Assembly (NCBI GenBank): GCA_036873755.1
Contig: JAVTVY010006840.1
Coordinates: forward strand, 1 to 64,000
Length of the DNA: 64,000 nucleotides
From: Hanleya hanleyi
Taxonomy: Eukaryota; Mollusca; Polyplacophora; Lepidopleurida; Hanleyidae
Direction: 5' to 3'
Translations under genes and position numbers: made by a program
In this document: positions 36,065 through 47,389 of the stretch, piece after piece
Numbering within the stretch: the stretch's first letter is position 1
Layout of the letters: each line of letters begins with the position of its first letter
The notes under the pieces: model-generated
Databases searched by the model: none
Seen by the model: the letters and a program-made list of their open reading frames with translations, nothing else
Told to the model about the DNA's origin: nothing

Positions 36065-36555
36065 AACTGCTTATCATTGTCTCAGACAGCCCTGTTATTA
36101 TCATTGTCTCAGACAGCCCTGTTATTATCATTGTCTCAGAGTCCTGTTATTATCATTGTCTCAGACAGCCCTGTTATTATCATTGTCTGAGACAGCCCTG
36201 TTATTATCATTGTCTCAGACAGCCCTGTTATTATCATTGTCTCAGACAGCCCTGTTATTATCATTGTCTCAGACAGCCCTGTTATTATCATTGTCTCAGA
36301 CAGCCCTGTTATTATCATTGTCTCAGACAGCCCTGTTCTTATCATTGTCTCAGACAGCCCTGCTCTTATCATTGTCTCAGACAGCCCTGTTCTTATCATT
36401 GTCTCAGACAGCCCTGTTCTTATCATTGTCTCAGACAGCCCTGTTCTTATCATTGTCTCAGACAGCCCTGTTCTTATCATTGTCTCAGACAGCCCTGTTC
36501 TTATCATTGTCTCAGACAGCCCTGTTCTTATCATTGTCTCAGCCAGCCCTGTTTC
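36065..36555. repeat. Minisatellite, 27-bp unit, about 18 copies
   Basis: The unit CAGCCCTGTTATTATCATTG(TCTCAGA). Because 27 is a multiple of 3, frames stay open on both strands (9-residue repeats such as LSLSQTALL and TGLSETMIR). Two sequence variants (GTTATTA and GTTCTTA) are segregated along the array. There is no sign of expression. Confidence 0.95.
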
Positions 36556-36844
36556 ACAGCTGGTGGTTCCCGCTCGTAACTGGAGTACGGCTTCCATGTG
36601 ATATACATTAGGAAAGACAGATACATTGCCATAAATAAAAACAGTATGCAATAGAAATCAATTAAAAGAAACACGGGCACAAGACGATTTTGTAGCATAG
36701 GAAAGCGTACCCCAGTAGGTGTCGGTCTCCCCAGTTGAAAAATACTTTTGGCGATGCTTGTGTCAAAGGATGCCAGCTCACATCGCCCATTATGGTGCTC
36801 TGTCTAATGTATACCATCTCTGACATCTCATATTGAGAAGGGAG

Positions 36845-37066
36845 GGAATTTGGCTTAATGTCACACTCAGGTTTCACTCATATGGTGACAGTCAGTTTGG
36901 TTGGTGGAGGAAGCCGGAGTACCCGGAGAGACCCACCGCCCTTCAGCAAGTAACTGACAAACTTTCACACATGGACCAACTGGGCTCGAACCCGTGCCGG
37001 TTCAGCGGTGTGAGGCTAGCGGTCACCAGCGAAGCGCCTTAGACCACTCGGCCACCGAGGGCCCCC
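36845..37066 (-). repeat. tRNA-derived SINE
   Basis: Read on the minus strand it begins GGCCCTCGGTGGCCGAGTGG (A box TGGCCGAGTGG), with box B GGGTTCGAGCCC at proper spacing, so the head is Leu/Ser-tRNA-like. The body includes the complement of GTGGAGGAAGCCGGAGTACC, a module I recall from mollusc SINEs. It ends near TTAATGTCACACTCAGG. Confidence 0.7.
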
Positions 37067-37149
37067 ATATCATATTGAAAATGTATGCCATCTCTATCCC
37101 GCATATTAATATATTAGCTTGACTGCTAAGTAGTTCCAATAGAAATGAC

Positions 37150-38148
37150 TTCAAGGATAGCAAACCAGAGGCAGATACAAGCTGGGTGTTTTATACTATT
37201 CTGTAAATGCCACTTAACCGATATCAAGTCAGGAGGTTCTCTTTAGTATAATAATGACACTACCATACAGTAGGATAACAAGATCGACCTCTTTGACTTA
37301 ACAGAATGTTACCAATAGTTCCAACCAACGTTACTTTACACAGGACTACCAGATAAGGTATCGTCTGTCCAGGCTACATTCTGATGAAATTTGTCAAGTG
37401 ACGTTGAATGTTGTATTTACTGTGGTTCTTTCCTTTCTCTATTTCTGTTTGCGAGGGAGGGTGCCTGAAAAGCGTCTTCAGATCCATGTTAAAGTGCCTA
37501 TGCATCCAAAATGTCGACTATGTTTAAATTCCAAACTCTGTATGAGTGCAGTCCTTCGAGATGCGTTAAATAATCGCATTTGTTCATCAATAATAAATAA
37601 ATGGATAATTGAACCAAAGAGGAGCTTCTCTCAAAGCGCGATATAGCGAAACGGGGCATAATTAAATAAACCAGCAATCAATATTATACAATTCCTGTAG
37701 GACCCTGCATTACTGGGGCATAAATAAATAAACCAGCAATCAATATTATACAATTCCTGTAGGATCCTGCATTACTGGCGTCATCCCTCCCAGATTATGT
37801 CGTGTTCACGCAATATGCTAACATATATATAGCCATGAAAATCGAAGTCGCATATACGAATGATTGTGTAATTTTACATTCAATAGAAAAAACGGCCGAG
37901 TGGATAGTTTTATGTTGGTCAATGGTATCACAGTCTGGACAGAGGATTCTGTTTGTTTAAACCATAGATACGGTTTGATTTGCTGGAATATCAACTGATA
38001 ATGAAATATGAATAACTGAATCGACACTGCAGAAAATGTAATGATTAATGCTTGCTCGGTTTCACAAAAAGATGCAATTTATTTTAGGCTATTCGATTTA
38101 TCAGATTATGTGTCAATACTTTAATATGCAGAATTGTCATGCGTGTTA
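37150..38148. repeat. Copy B of the dispersed family, left part
   Basis: It aligns with 29,380-30,240 (CTGGGTGTTTTATACTATTC, GCATTACTGGCGTC, GAATGATTGTGTAATTTTAC). A short internal duplication (AAATAAACCAGCAATCAATA x2) is at 37,660-37,760. Copy B resumes after the 3.3-kb insertion at 41,441. Confidence 0.7.
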
Positions 38149-41100
38149 CACACTTAGCCCAGAAGGTGTAAATTACACCTATACGGGGTGTAAATGGCTT
38201 GTCCCAGGGCTAACACCCTTTTGGGTGTGAATTAACACCTTCTCCGAAAGGTGTAAATTTACACCTTCTCGAAAAGGTGTTAAGTTACACCTTTTTTGCT
38301 CACATTACACCTTCCATGGGTGTTCATTCACACCTTCTGAATAAAATTTGCACCTTCCAAACAAATTTATAAGCATATTTTGGGGGGAACCCAGCATCCC
38401 ATGGGTGTTTATTTACACCTTTTGACCACAACTAAACCTTTCAGTGGTGTTAATTTACACCTTTTCAACAGAATTACACCTTCTTTGGGTGTTCATTCAC
38501 ACCTTTTGGGCAAATTTGAAGCATCTAGGGGTGCTAAAATACACCTTCTGGTGATCATTCCATCTTCCAGGGGTGTTAAATCACACCTTATTGGTAAGAA
38601 TTACACCTTTCATTGGTGTTAATTTACACCTTTTGACCGAGATTACGCCCTCTTGGGTGTTTATTTACACCTTTTGGCCAAAATTAAACCTTCTAGAGGT
38701 GCTAAAATACACCTTCTGGAGACGATTAAATCTTCCAGGGGTGTTAAAACACACCCATTTCGTGAGAATTACACCTTTAAAAGGTGTTAATTTGCAGTTT
38801 TTTAGTGAGAATTAGTGGTGTTCGTACCACCCAGTAATGGCTCTTGGTTGAGGTACACAATAAGAACATTAACACAAAATATATGTATGATATATTTTAT
38901 TAAGGAAATCACAAAAAGCACATTTACATTGGTTTTTTTCATGTTAGCCCTCCCTGATATCATAGTTCACTCTCAATCTGTGTGTGAAGAGATGTTCATA
39001 TACACACCCATGCACTTTCTCGGGGTGTTCTGACCCAAGTTGTATGAAATGATGTTCATATACACACCCACTTTCTCGGTGTGTCCTGACCCTGCAGTAG
39101 CCTGAGTTTTGAGTATGCTAGCGCATCTTCATAGATGTGTACTAATGTACCTCAGAGCCAGTGTTTTGAAATCTTTCGGGAATATAACCCGAAATCTGTT
39201 CCAATATCACGTTCTCTTATGGCAGTCGTCGGAATGAATGATAATCCCCGGGATAGCAGAAAAATATAATTATCTGTTAACATCAGACTTGAGATATTTC
39301 TAATACATGTCTTGGCTATTGCCAGTCTCGAGAGGTGAGATTTACGTAGAAATGTATTGACATAATTAATATGTCTCTGCTTCTTGTAGCGTTTTCTCTC
39401 TTTACTAGAAAAGCGTCTTGTTTTCATTCTGTCTCTAATGAGTTAGAACGAATCAGTTGATATACGGCGTTTGTTGTAGTCTATCAGGATACTAATCTTC
39501 TCAATCAAGGTCGCAGGACTTCTTGTAGCGTTTTCTCTGTTTACTAGAGAAGCGTCTTGTTTTCATTCTGTCTCTAATGAGTTAGAACGAATCAGTTGAT
39601 ATACGGCGTTTGTTATAGTCTATCAGGATACTAATCTTCCCAATCAAGGTCGCAGGACTTCTTGTAGCGTTTTCTCTGTTTACTAGAGAAGCGTCTTGTT
39701 TTCATTCTGTCTCTAATGAGTCAGAACGAATCAGTTTATATACGGCGTTTGTTGTAGTCTATCAGGATACTAATCTTCTCAATCAAGGTCCCAGGAATAA
39801 CTGAGTGTATATTCTCAGTATGTTAGCGTCTGGCCTAATCCGGTAACATTTGATAGGTGGACGGAGACAAAGGAGTTATCGTTGATAGGTTATAGCTGCG
39901 CGTTCCTGATTGGCTGAATCTGCGTTGGTTGATTGGCTAATTATGGTGCCTGGGTTAAATCCCTCCAAGGTCTTATCGATTGGGGTATGGATACATAATA
40001 CAGTATGTTAACTGTATTAAATTGCGGATACGATTTAAGCCCAGCTGGGTAGTGCTTAATGCACATGCTTGGCCAGCATGACTTCCACTGGAAAATGCGT
40101 AAATCAGTTGCGGGATGAGAAATATGAAATCGAAACACTAAGCTCATGAGTATATATTACATACGTTTATTAAAAGAACCTCCATTAACATAGATAGGTC
40201 ATGCATATATATATTAACACACATATATATATGTGCTTAAGCCACGATGGGCGATGGTTATATATGTCAGGTCATAACAGCACTGGTATAAGTATTTCGG
40301 AGTATAGAAAAAACGGCTGTGCGCAATTTATCGTAATGGAAGTTTGTTTTGAAGTAATATCGCGTCGGCTTATATTGGAAATGTTGGACAACATGGGAAG
40401 CGAAGCCATGCTTATTTACAAATTCGTGAACAATAGAAGCGATGCATATATTGTTAGGCATTGGCAGAATAAACTCAAAAACTAATTGAGCAATAGAATC
40501 ATCACCGATATGTATAGTCTAACCAAAACTTTGCGTTAGCGTCAAAGAGATATGAGATAAAGGCAGGCCGCGGATTATGATTATGGTGTGTTAAAAGGGG
40601 TCGTTTCCGGATCAAGTAATAATTTGTGACGATAATCGCACAATTGTTAATGGGTAACATGCACAACAAGCTGTCATGATTATCACTTCGAACCGTTTAG
40701 TCTATTTCACACCTTCCTGTCTCAGTGGATCAATCGAAGCCTATAATTTGTACAGTTTCCGTTGTATTCACTGCTTATTGTGCAAATCCCCCATTGAAAT
40801 GAAGTTGAAAATCACTTTATCTGATAGCTAAGCAGTTATCAGCACTGTAGATATCGATCTGATAACTTCTTACATTGGTCGACAAACAACGTGCTTTTGT
40901 CGACTCTGCATGATACATAATATTTACCCCCCTCCCCGCCCCTGTAGTCTTGGGCTCAACCTTGAGTGAGAACACTAGAGCGGCTGTTCAATTTTCACTC
41001 CCTCGTAAAACCGACTGGGGGATTGACTCTTATGGTCTGCAGCTCGTTTTTTTAATAATATTTCCGTTGGAATTTTTGCTCAAATGTTAGAGAGACTGGT

Positions 41101-41440
41101 CAAATTGTTAGATCCATTGATTTAATTTTGTGTAGAAAGTTGGGGTGCTTGAGAATTTTGATGGTTTACCGTAAGCATGACAAGGAAATACATTTCCTCA
41201 ACATAGAAATTAAGTTCCAAATGTGTATGGAAAATTAAGTATTTACACCTTTTTAACACCTTTCAATAAATTTACACCTTTACGGGTGTAAAATCAGGGT
41301 TGGAATCAATCTTCATACATTTGCACCTTTTCTACACCTTATTTACACCTCCTAAGGGTGTAAACATGAACCCAGAAGGTGTAAACGTTTGATTTACACC
41401 TTTTTTGCACCTTTTTTACACCTTCTGAGCTTAGAGTGTG
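38149..41440. mobile_element. 3.3-kb element with CACACT ends and ACACCTTTT subterminal arrays
   Basis: The ends are inverted: CACACTTAGCCCAGAAGGTG (left) and, read inward on the other strand, CACACTCTAAGCTCAGAAGG (right). Subterminal arrays of GGTGTTAATTTACACCTTTT occupy 38,165-38,795 and 41,240-41,430. The middle has a 139-bp tandem repeat and no recognisable transposase. The parallel site in copy A (about 30,232-30,255) lacks the element. No target duplication was clear. Confidence 0.7.
39385..39795. repeat. Tandem repeat, 139-bp unit, 3 copies
   Basis: The unit includes CTTGTAGCGTTTTCTCTGTT, AGCGTCTTGTTTTCATTCTG and GATATACGGCGTTTGTTRTA. It is inside the 3.3-kb element. The flanking interior (38,815-39,380 and 39,800-41,230) shows no supported gene. 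Confidence 0.9.
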
Positions 41441-44035
41441 CCCGTGTTATATAATTTGTTGATCGACGGTTCATGTTTAGTTCCCAGGGGATTTGATTAT
41501 CCGGGTACCTATGGTGGTGAATCCGTTCACATTATGGTGCATATACTCAGCATAGTACCTTGGATCTTGGTGGATTGATTACTGCCCTGGTTAATCTGAT
41601 TACTCAGCATACCTTGGATCTTGGTGGATTGATTACTGCCCTGGTTAATCTGATATTATAGCCTGGAAGCAAGGTACGAAATCCGACATTCAGTACCTAA
41701 CCGTCGTCCACAACAAGAATTTACCCGTCAATAATTGAATCACCTTTTTTCGCATGACTGTCAGCAGTAATTGCAATTATGCATAAATCGAAAAGATAAA
41801 AGACACAAAATGGTTCCGTAATACAGAAACTGTCAAAGTGTTTCAATGATGACAACAAGACATCACGATGTTTTTTTATATAACATCTTTATCATGGACA
41901 TCTAAAAGAAATACCGCGTAATACTGTTTTATGGCGTTGATTACGATCATGACGTTTTGCACAGCATCTAGTCTAGCAAATTCTAGCTACCATGCGGGAT
42001 ATGTGTACGCCGTGTGCTGGTCATTCAGGAATATACAGCAACATTGTAACCTTCTCTCTTGTGGTACATTTGACGTGAGGGCAAGCCTTGTTATTTGTGT
42101 AAAGGTATCTGTGTGTGTGTATAAGTGTGTATGATTTCCATCTGTACTATGATCAGTTTACAGTAATTATGTGAGTATATCTTTCACAGCGTCGCTTATA
42201 TTATGCTGTAGGAGATCGTGTATATATTATGCTGTAGGAGATCGTGTATATATTATGCTGTAGGAGATCGTGTATATATTATGCTGTAGGAGATCGTGTA
42301 TATATTATGCTGTAGGAGATCGTGTATATACACTGTGAAAAGGAAGTATTTCAAACTAAGTCGGAAGTTGCACGACTGGTATAGGATGGCCAAATTTCCA
42401 TATGTGGCATACAGGTTCCTTGGAGCAACTGTTGCGGAGCTTTGTACTTCATTCAGAATTTTGTAATTCGCAGAAGTTTTTTGGAATCTCAGATATGGCT
42501 TCTGCAATGTTAAATTATTGAACTACCACAGGGGTATTTTTAACCCCAGATATGGACATTTGGGTTACCAATTAAGTAGCTTGTAATACCATGATTGTTT
42601 TTTGAAAATTCTATTATGATGTGACGTAGATTAGTTTGGATTATTTAAAAGAACTAACCCCAACATGCATGACTTTGAGATGTGTACGAAAGTCGATGGA
42701 TGCGCAATTCCAATAGAATATAGTTAGTGCAGACAGATGGCCAGTGTGAGATGTGCTGTTCCTGAAGAATATATTGCTTTCGGGCGTTTATTCGCCGATA
42801 CCGAAGTTTGAGCTACCGATAATGTAATGTCATGCCTAAATTATCAAATGGTCAACTAAGTGAGATTTGAATAACTTAGTCGATGAATCCGGTACCTTGA
42901 AATTCCCTATCTACATGTGTTGTAGTCGTTCGGAAAGTAAGCTTTTAGAAATACCAGATTTGGCATTTCGTGGTAAAAGGGAATAAATCTATGGCATAAT
43001 TCAGGGTACTCTTGAATATGATTTGAGGTCCTATACCTGCCCTTAGTTGAGGGACATGTGCTTAGGTACACTATGTTACAGAGAATTGTCATAACAATAT
43101 GAAGGTCTTTGAACTTCGTACCTTCCAAAGGAGCCACGATGATATTTGAACTGCTCGAGCGGGATAGCGCGAAAATAATGTAGTTTGAACTAATAAATGT
43201 GGCTGCAACTTGGCAGCATCCACTTTCGGAAGTTCAAGATACCTTGGATGGCAAGGTTCTGTTTTGTTAGTTGGGACAACTTTAGTAATAGTTCAAACAA
43301 CTATGGGGAAACTTGAGCTAACAGATTACTGGTATTTCGAACTACCGAAGATGAATGCAGCCAAGTTACATCCACTTTCGGCAGTTTGAGATACCTTTTT
43401 GGTGAATGAGAAGGAACGTTCCAAGACGCCTTTTGTTTGATTCAGATAGTATAATATGAGAATATAAAAGTTCAAATGGTTTGAGGAAAACTTCATTCAG
43501 AAATATCAAGCGTCATATTCAACATTTAACATTCAGCTCTCGTCCATTAAGGAATATTCAGCTGTCGTCCATTAAGGAATATTCAGCTCTCGTCCATTAA
43601 GGAATATTCAGCTCTCGTCAATTAAGGAATATTCAGCTCTCGTCTATTAAGGAATATTCAGCTCTCGCCCATTAAGGAATATTCAGCTGTCGTCCATTAA
43701 GGAATATTCAGCTCTCGTCCATTAAGGAATTTCCGCGTCAATAATCGAGAGCCGTACTTCGCACGACACCAATTCCAAACGTGTATGAAACAAAAATAAT
43801 AAATACAAAACGTCAAATGAAAACTATACATATCCTCATTATCTACTTTAGATATGCGCGTTTCGCACAGAGTCAATGAGCAATTATTTGCTGTCACATT
43901 TTCTTAACACTTGTAAAGGCTCCCTGATAAAAGGCACATTACATGAAGCAAAAATAAATGACTCCAATTATGAAAATTGCGAACAATTTTTGCTCCACTC
44001 AACGTTATGAAATAAATATTTATTTGTAGAAAGGC
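41441..44035. repeat. Copy B of the dispersed family, middle part
   Basis: It resumes with CCCGTGTTATATAATTTGTT as in copy A at 30,246. It contains local tandem repeats: a unit of about 56 bp x2 (41,530-41,650, ACCTTGGATCTTGGTGGATT), a 26-bp unit x5 (42,200-42,330, ATTATGCTGTAGGAGATCGT) and a 25-bp unit x8 (43,531-43,730, ATTCAGCTCTCGTCCATTAA). No supported coding frame. Confidence 0.7.
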
Positions 44036-44041
44036 AAGCCC

Positions 44042-45220
44042 AGTAGTAATATAACAGCATTTGACTTCGTATTGACCTAAAACAAATGTGCATATTGAGG
44101 AGGTCAAGCGGAGGTCACAGAGGTCAAGGTCACTATAGTTTCGGCACTTCCGGTCACGTGACAGAAAATGACCCCTGGGGAGGTATTCCTCCGCGTTGAT
44201 GCGGTCAGATATGGCTGTGATGCGGTCCCTTACGGAAAGAAGCTTCCGCGGTGAAAAGTAGTCGGGAGAATCTCCGGTAATGTCTGGCAGTGTCCGGTCA
44301 TCTTCCGCAATGTCCGATCATCTCCGGGAATGTCCGGTAGGTTATCGAAGTCAAGATACTCCAGTGATTTCCAATGTTAATCTCCCGGAATGCACGTCAT
44401 CAAACATGGTCCCCGACAATATAGCCAGCACTATGCACAGCATAAATGGCAAGTGGGGAACCCTCAGTTTCTCCCCATAGCCAGACAGCTAGAGAAGGGA
44501 AATCTTCAAAACCGTATTGGCACGAAAAAAATACATGAATACATGGGAAGTAAGACTTATAGTAATAAAGATACCTTATAGGTGTTGTACGATGTTAATA
44601 TTACGAGTCTATGATCAGTGCGACCACAGGGTCGAGCGTGTCGTGTCCAGTATGTCTCCGCAAAAAATAAACAAACAAAATTGCGGCGCTTCTGTGGGAA
44701 ATCCCCTTTCGGCATCGATCGTGCAGCCATCCAGTGGCAAGGAAGACAACTCGGGCTAGGCGATCGTCTGTGGGCCGAATTCCAGGTGATCTCCCCTGAT
44801 TCGAACATTTGCGAATATGCCCACACATAGTCATTTGCGGTATGGGATGTGGCATCTTGTTTTTTTTTGTCTCACCACGTAGAACACGGTGATAGGGGTC
44901 TCGAAGCCATTGGTTGCAATTTGTTGAAAAGTGTGTATTGCGCATGCCTGATACATAGACAAGCCCGTGGGAGGCGTTTTGGAGTCTAGGTGAGCCCAGA
45001 TTTGTCCGATCGGGTCAAGTAGGGTATCAGTGTGAAGCACTCGTGAGGGAGCATCCAACTGGGTGGGCTTGACGCGGAACACACGCCATTCGGCGCATGC
45101 GCAGTAAAAAAGGAGCATGGGAATGGACGTTTTGGGGTCGAGGTGTGCCACTAATGATCCAAATGGATCGCGGGAGGTTTCAAAGTGAAGCGCTACTCAA
45201 GGGCGACCATGCCCCGGGTG
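44042..45220. repeat. Element 2 left terminal inverted repeat
   Basis: It pairs with 47,390-48,611. Landmarks: GGTCACGTGACAGAAAATGA (44,153), repeated CCGGTMATSTCCGG units (44,275-44,345), CTTATAGTAATAAAGATA (44,555), AACAAACAAAATTGCGGCG (44,670), GTGAGGGAGCATC (45,040) and GGCGCATGCGCAG (45,093). Open frames in it mirror those in the other TIR and are not genes. Confidence 0.8.
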
Positions 45221-45224
45221 GATG

Positions 45225-45860
45225 CATGTAAAATTAGGATTGGGTTTGAACATATAAAATCCGGAAACATGGACTTTACACCTAAAATAGGGAAAACCCC
45301 TATCAACCAGGTCCAGATTGCCTAATATCGATCCCCGGCGGAACGGGGCCTGCCGAGAGAGGCGGGGTGGGTTAGTGGGTTTATGCAAATTTAGGATTGG
45401 GTTTAAACATAAAATCCGGAAACACGGACTTTACCCATAAAATAGGTAAAACCCCTATCAACCAGGTCTAGAGGGGCTTATATCAGTCTCCGGCGGATCG
45501 GGGCCTGCCAAAAGAGGCGGGGTGGGTTAGTGGGTGTACAATGTATGTAAATTTAGTATTGGTTTTGAAGACATAAAATGCGGAACACGGACTTCACACA
45601 TAAATTATGTGAAATCAGCCAGAGAAGTGGGTATGGTGGCACCTGCAGAGCTGCATGTAAAATTAGGATTTGTCCCAAAGGTATAAAAAGCGGAACACGG
45701 ACCTAAATCATGGGATATCATGGATGTTTTGGGGTCCAGACCATCCCTGGTCCAAACGAACGCCCGCTGTTACGCCTTAACGCCTATCGTAACGCCTTAA
45801 CGCCCTATCTGAACGCCATAACGCTCTAGCATATCGCCCTGACGCCATGATGTTGGCCGA
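45225..45860. repeat. Subterminal tandem repeats of element 2
   Basis: An approximately 170-bp unit (AAATTAGGATTGGGTTTGAA, AAAATAGGGAAAACCCCTAT, GGGGCCTGCC) repeats 2-3 times at 45,225-45,690. It recurs inverted in part at 46,985-47,110 and 47,360-47,400. 45,760-45,850 is an ACGCCTTAACGCC array that also recurs at 46,780-46,895. Confidence 0.75.
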
Positions 45861-45864
45861 TGAG

Positions 45865-45896
45865 AGAACAACAACAACAACAACAACAACAACAAG
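45865..45896. repeat. (AAC)n microsatellite
   Basis: Ten or so AAC units. On the other strand it is the (TTG)n expansion of the CTTGTTGTT sequence that follows the conserved hairpin (compare 57,905-57,915). Confidence 0.95.
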
Positions 45897-45899
45897 TTT

Positions 45900-45965
45900 T
45901 CATATAGTTTATATTCCCCAATGTTACATCATAACCACGCTGGGGAAGCCGCGTTGGGTATGTTT
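45900..45965 (-). promoter_or_regulatory. Conserved stem-loop / gene-end region, element 2 copy
   Basis: Read on the minus strand: TAAACATACCCAACGCGGCT, a loop, then TTATGATGTAACATTGGGG and AAACTATAT. The same block lies at 57,825-57,890 in element 1, in the same orientation relative to the adjacent gene. Confidence 0.6.
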
Positions 45966-46080
45966 ACAATTCAAGTAGGCTCTTTTCCAATCAAAAGACG
46001 TCGTTTGAGAAAGTTTCATCTTTGTTCGGTGCAACCTAAGCATCGTCGGGTAGGCCGGGATATTGTTCAGGCAGCATGGA

Positions 46081-46625
46081 CTAAAACAGTTGTTTGCGCA
46101 TTTTCATCGCATTTTCCAGGGCCTCGGTGGGTGGTAACCCCATATCCTCTTCCAAGTGACGTTTGGTCTTTATGATGGACCTGTGCATGGGATCGCCTTT
46201 CATTTCAAGCGGCAGCAGGGTATACTGTTCATAGATGGCCATAGCTGTTTACCTGATGAAGGGGCGCATTTGGATGTACGCCTGTTGTATGTTATCCTGT
46301 CCGGCGTCTTCGATTATCGTAGCATGGCTATTATTGGATTCATGCACAATACGATCCCAGAAAGTAGATTATGCCTCACTTTCCTGGGGTGTAGGCTGAC
46401 TATCTGAGGTCAAGCTCTCCGTATCAGTAGATAGACTCTCAACAGTCTCTTTTTCGGTATCAGTCGATGGATTCTCAGCAGCCTCTGTATCAGCATCCGC
46501 CTCAGTGGACTCCTCAGTGTCTTCAATCCCATGTATATTCTTCTGGTGTCGCATCATATCGTGATGTTTGGTGAACGTACGTTCGACTCAGAGCATGAAT
46601 AACCCATGTTCGCGGTTGAACGTCG
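46081..46625 (-). pseudogene. Decayed C2H2 zinc-finger / acidic protein gene of the Polinton-like family
   Basis: The minus strand shows, in order, part of a C2H2 finger (a Cys-bearing YSCSES, then, in another frame, RTFTKHHDMMRHQKNIHG with the two His), and a long Asp/Glu/Thr/Ser-rich region (46,369-46,540). After that come a short FWDRIVHES.. segment and a basic-acidic C-terminal helix region with a HRSIIKTKRHLEEDMG stretch ending at 46,081. Frame changes and stops lie near 46,575, 46,370 and 46,250. I recall finger-plus-acidic proteins with this C-terminal shape from Polinton/adintovirus-like loci in invertebrates. Their role is unknown, perhaps DNA binding. This copy is broken. Confidence 0.55.
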
Positions 46626-46779
46626 ACTGCACGTTTTTGGGATACGCTTGCTTTTATAGACAGTAACGCCCGCCAACTCCCAGCTTAATGCTTCAACGCC
46701 CTGGTGAAATAGCTGAGAGGCTCTGATTGTTCTAGACATTCCATGGAATTGACACTAATACATCGAAATGCAGTGACGC

Positions 46780-46980
46780 CCGTCAACGCCCGTCGTTACG
46801 CCTTAACGCCCTATCTTAACGCCTTAACGCTCGTCGTTACGCCTTAACGCTTGTCTCAACGCCTTAACGCCTGTCTCAACGCCTTAACGCCTTATCGCAT
46901 GTGTGGTACACCCGCACCCTGGTGTACCCTTTGCCCTACGGGCTATAGGGTACAGAGTGTACTACACATGCGCCTCCAGA
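46780..46980. repeat. ACGCCTTA array and adjoining hairpin
   Basis: 46,780-46,895: repeated (TAACGCCTTAACGCCCTATC) units. 46,895-46,970: long hairpin whose arms are CGCATGTGTGGTACACC and GGGTACAGAGTGTACTACAC followed by ATGCG. Confidence 0.75.
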
Positions 46981-47389
46981 ACCCTCTAGACCTGGTTAAA
47001 TTTACATACACCCACTAACCCACCCCTTCTCTCTTGGCAGGCCCCGATCCACCGAGGACCGATATTAGCCCCTCTAGACCGGGTTGATAAGCGTTTGAGC
47101 TGATCCGTCATTTCAGCTCCCTAGAGCTAGCGCATCTAATTCCGCTTAAGACGGTGCTAGCGGCCGTGTGGATATACCATAGTCTCCACATTAACAGCTG
47201 CAATAAAGCGCGGAAGAGATACTAAGGCTACGTCCGAGATTCTTTCGTAATCTCGGATCTGAATTCCTTCCTGAAGAGTCATATGGTTGCTTTTTAGTCG
47301 TCAGACGTCGCCAATTTTTCCCACCTCTTGCATATCGCTCCAATTTTCCCAATTTTAGGGTGTAAAGTCCGGATTTTATATGTTCAAAC

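Noticed and set aside
36136..36651. 171-codon repetitive frame (TGLSETMI repeats)
   Set aside because: 27-bp minisatellite artefact; equally open on the opposite strand, with no promoter or poly(A) signal.
36975..37066. A functional tRNA-Leu/Ser gene
   Set aside because: A and B boxes are present, but the sequence continues into a SINE body and no terminator or closed acceptor stem is evident.
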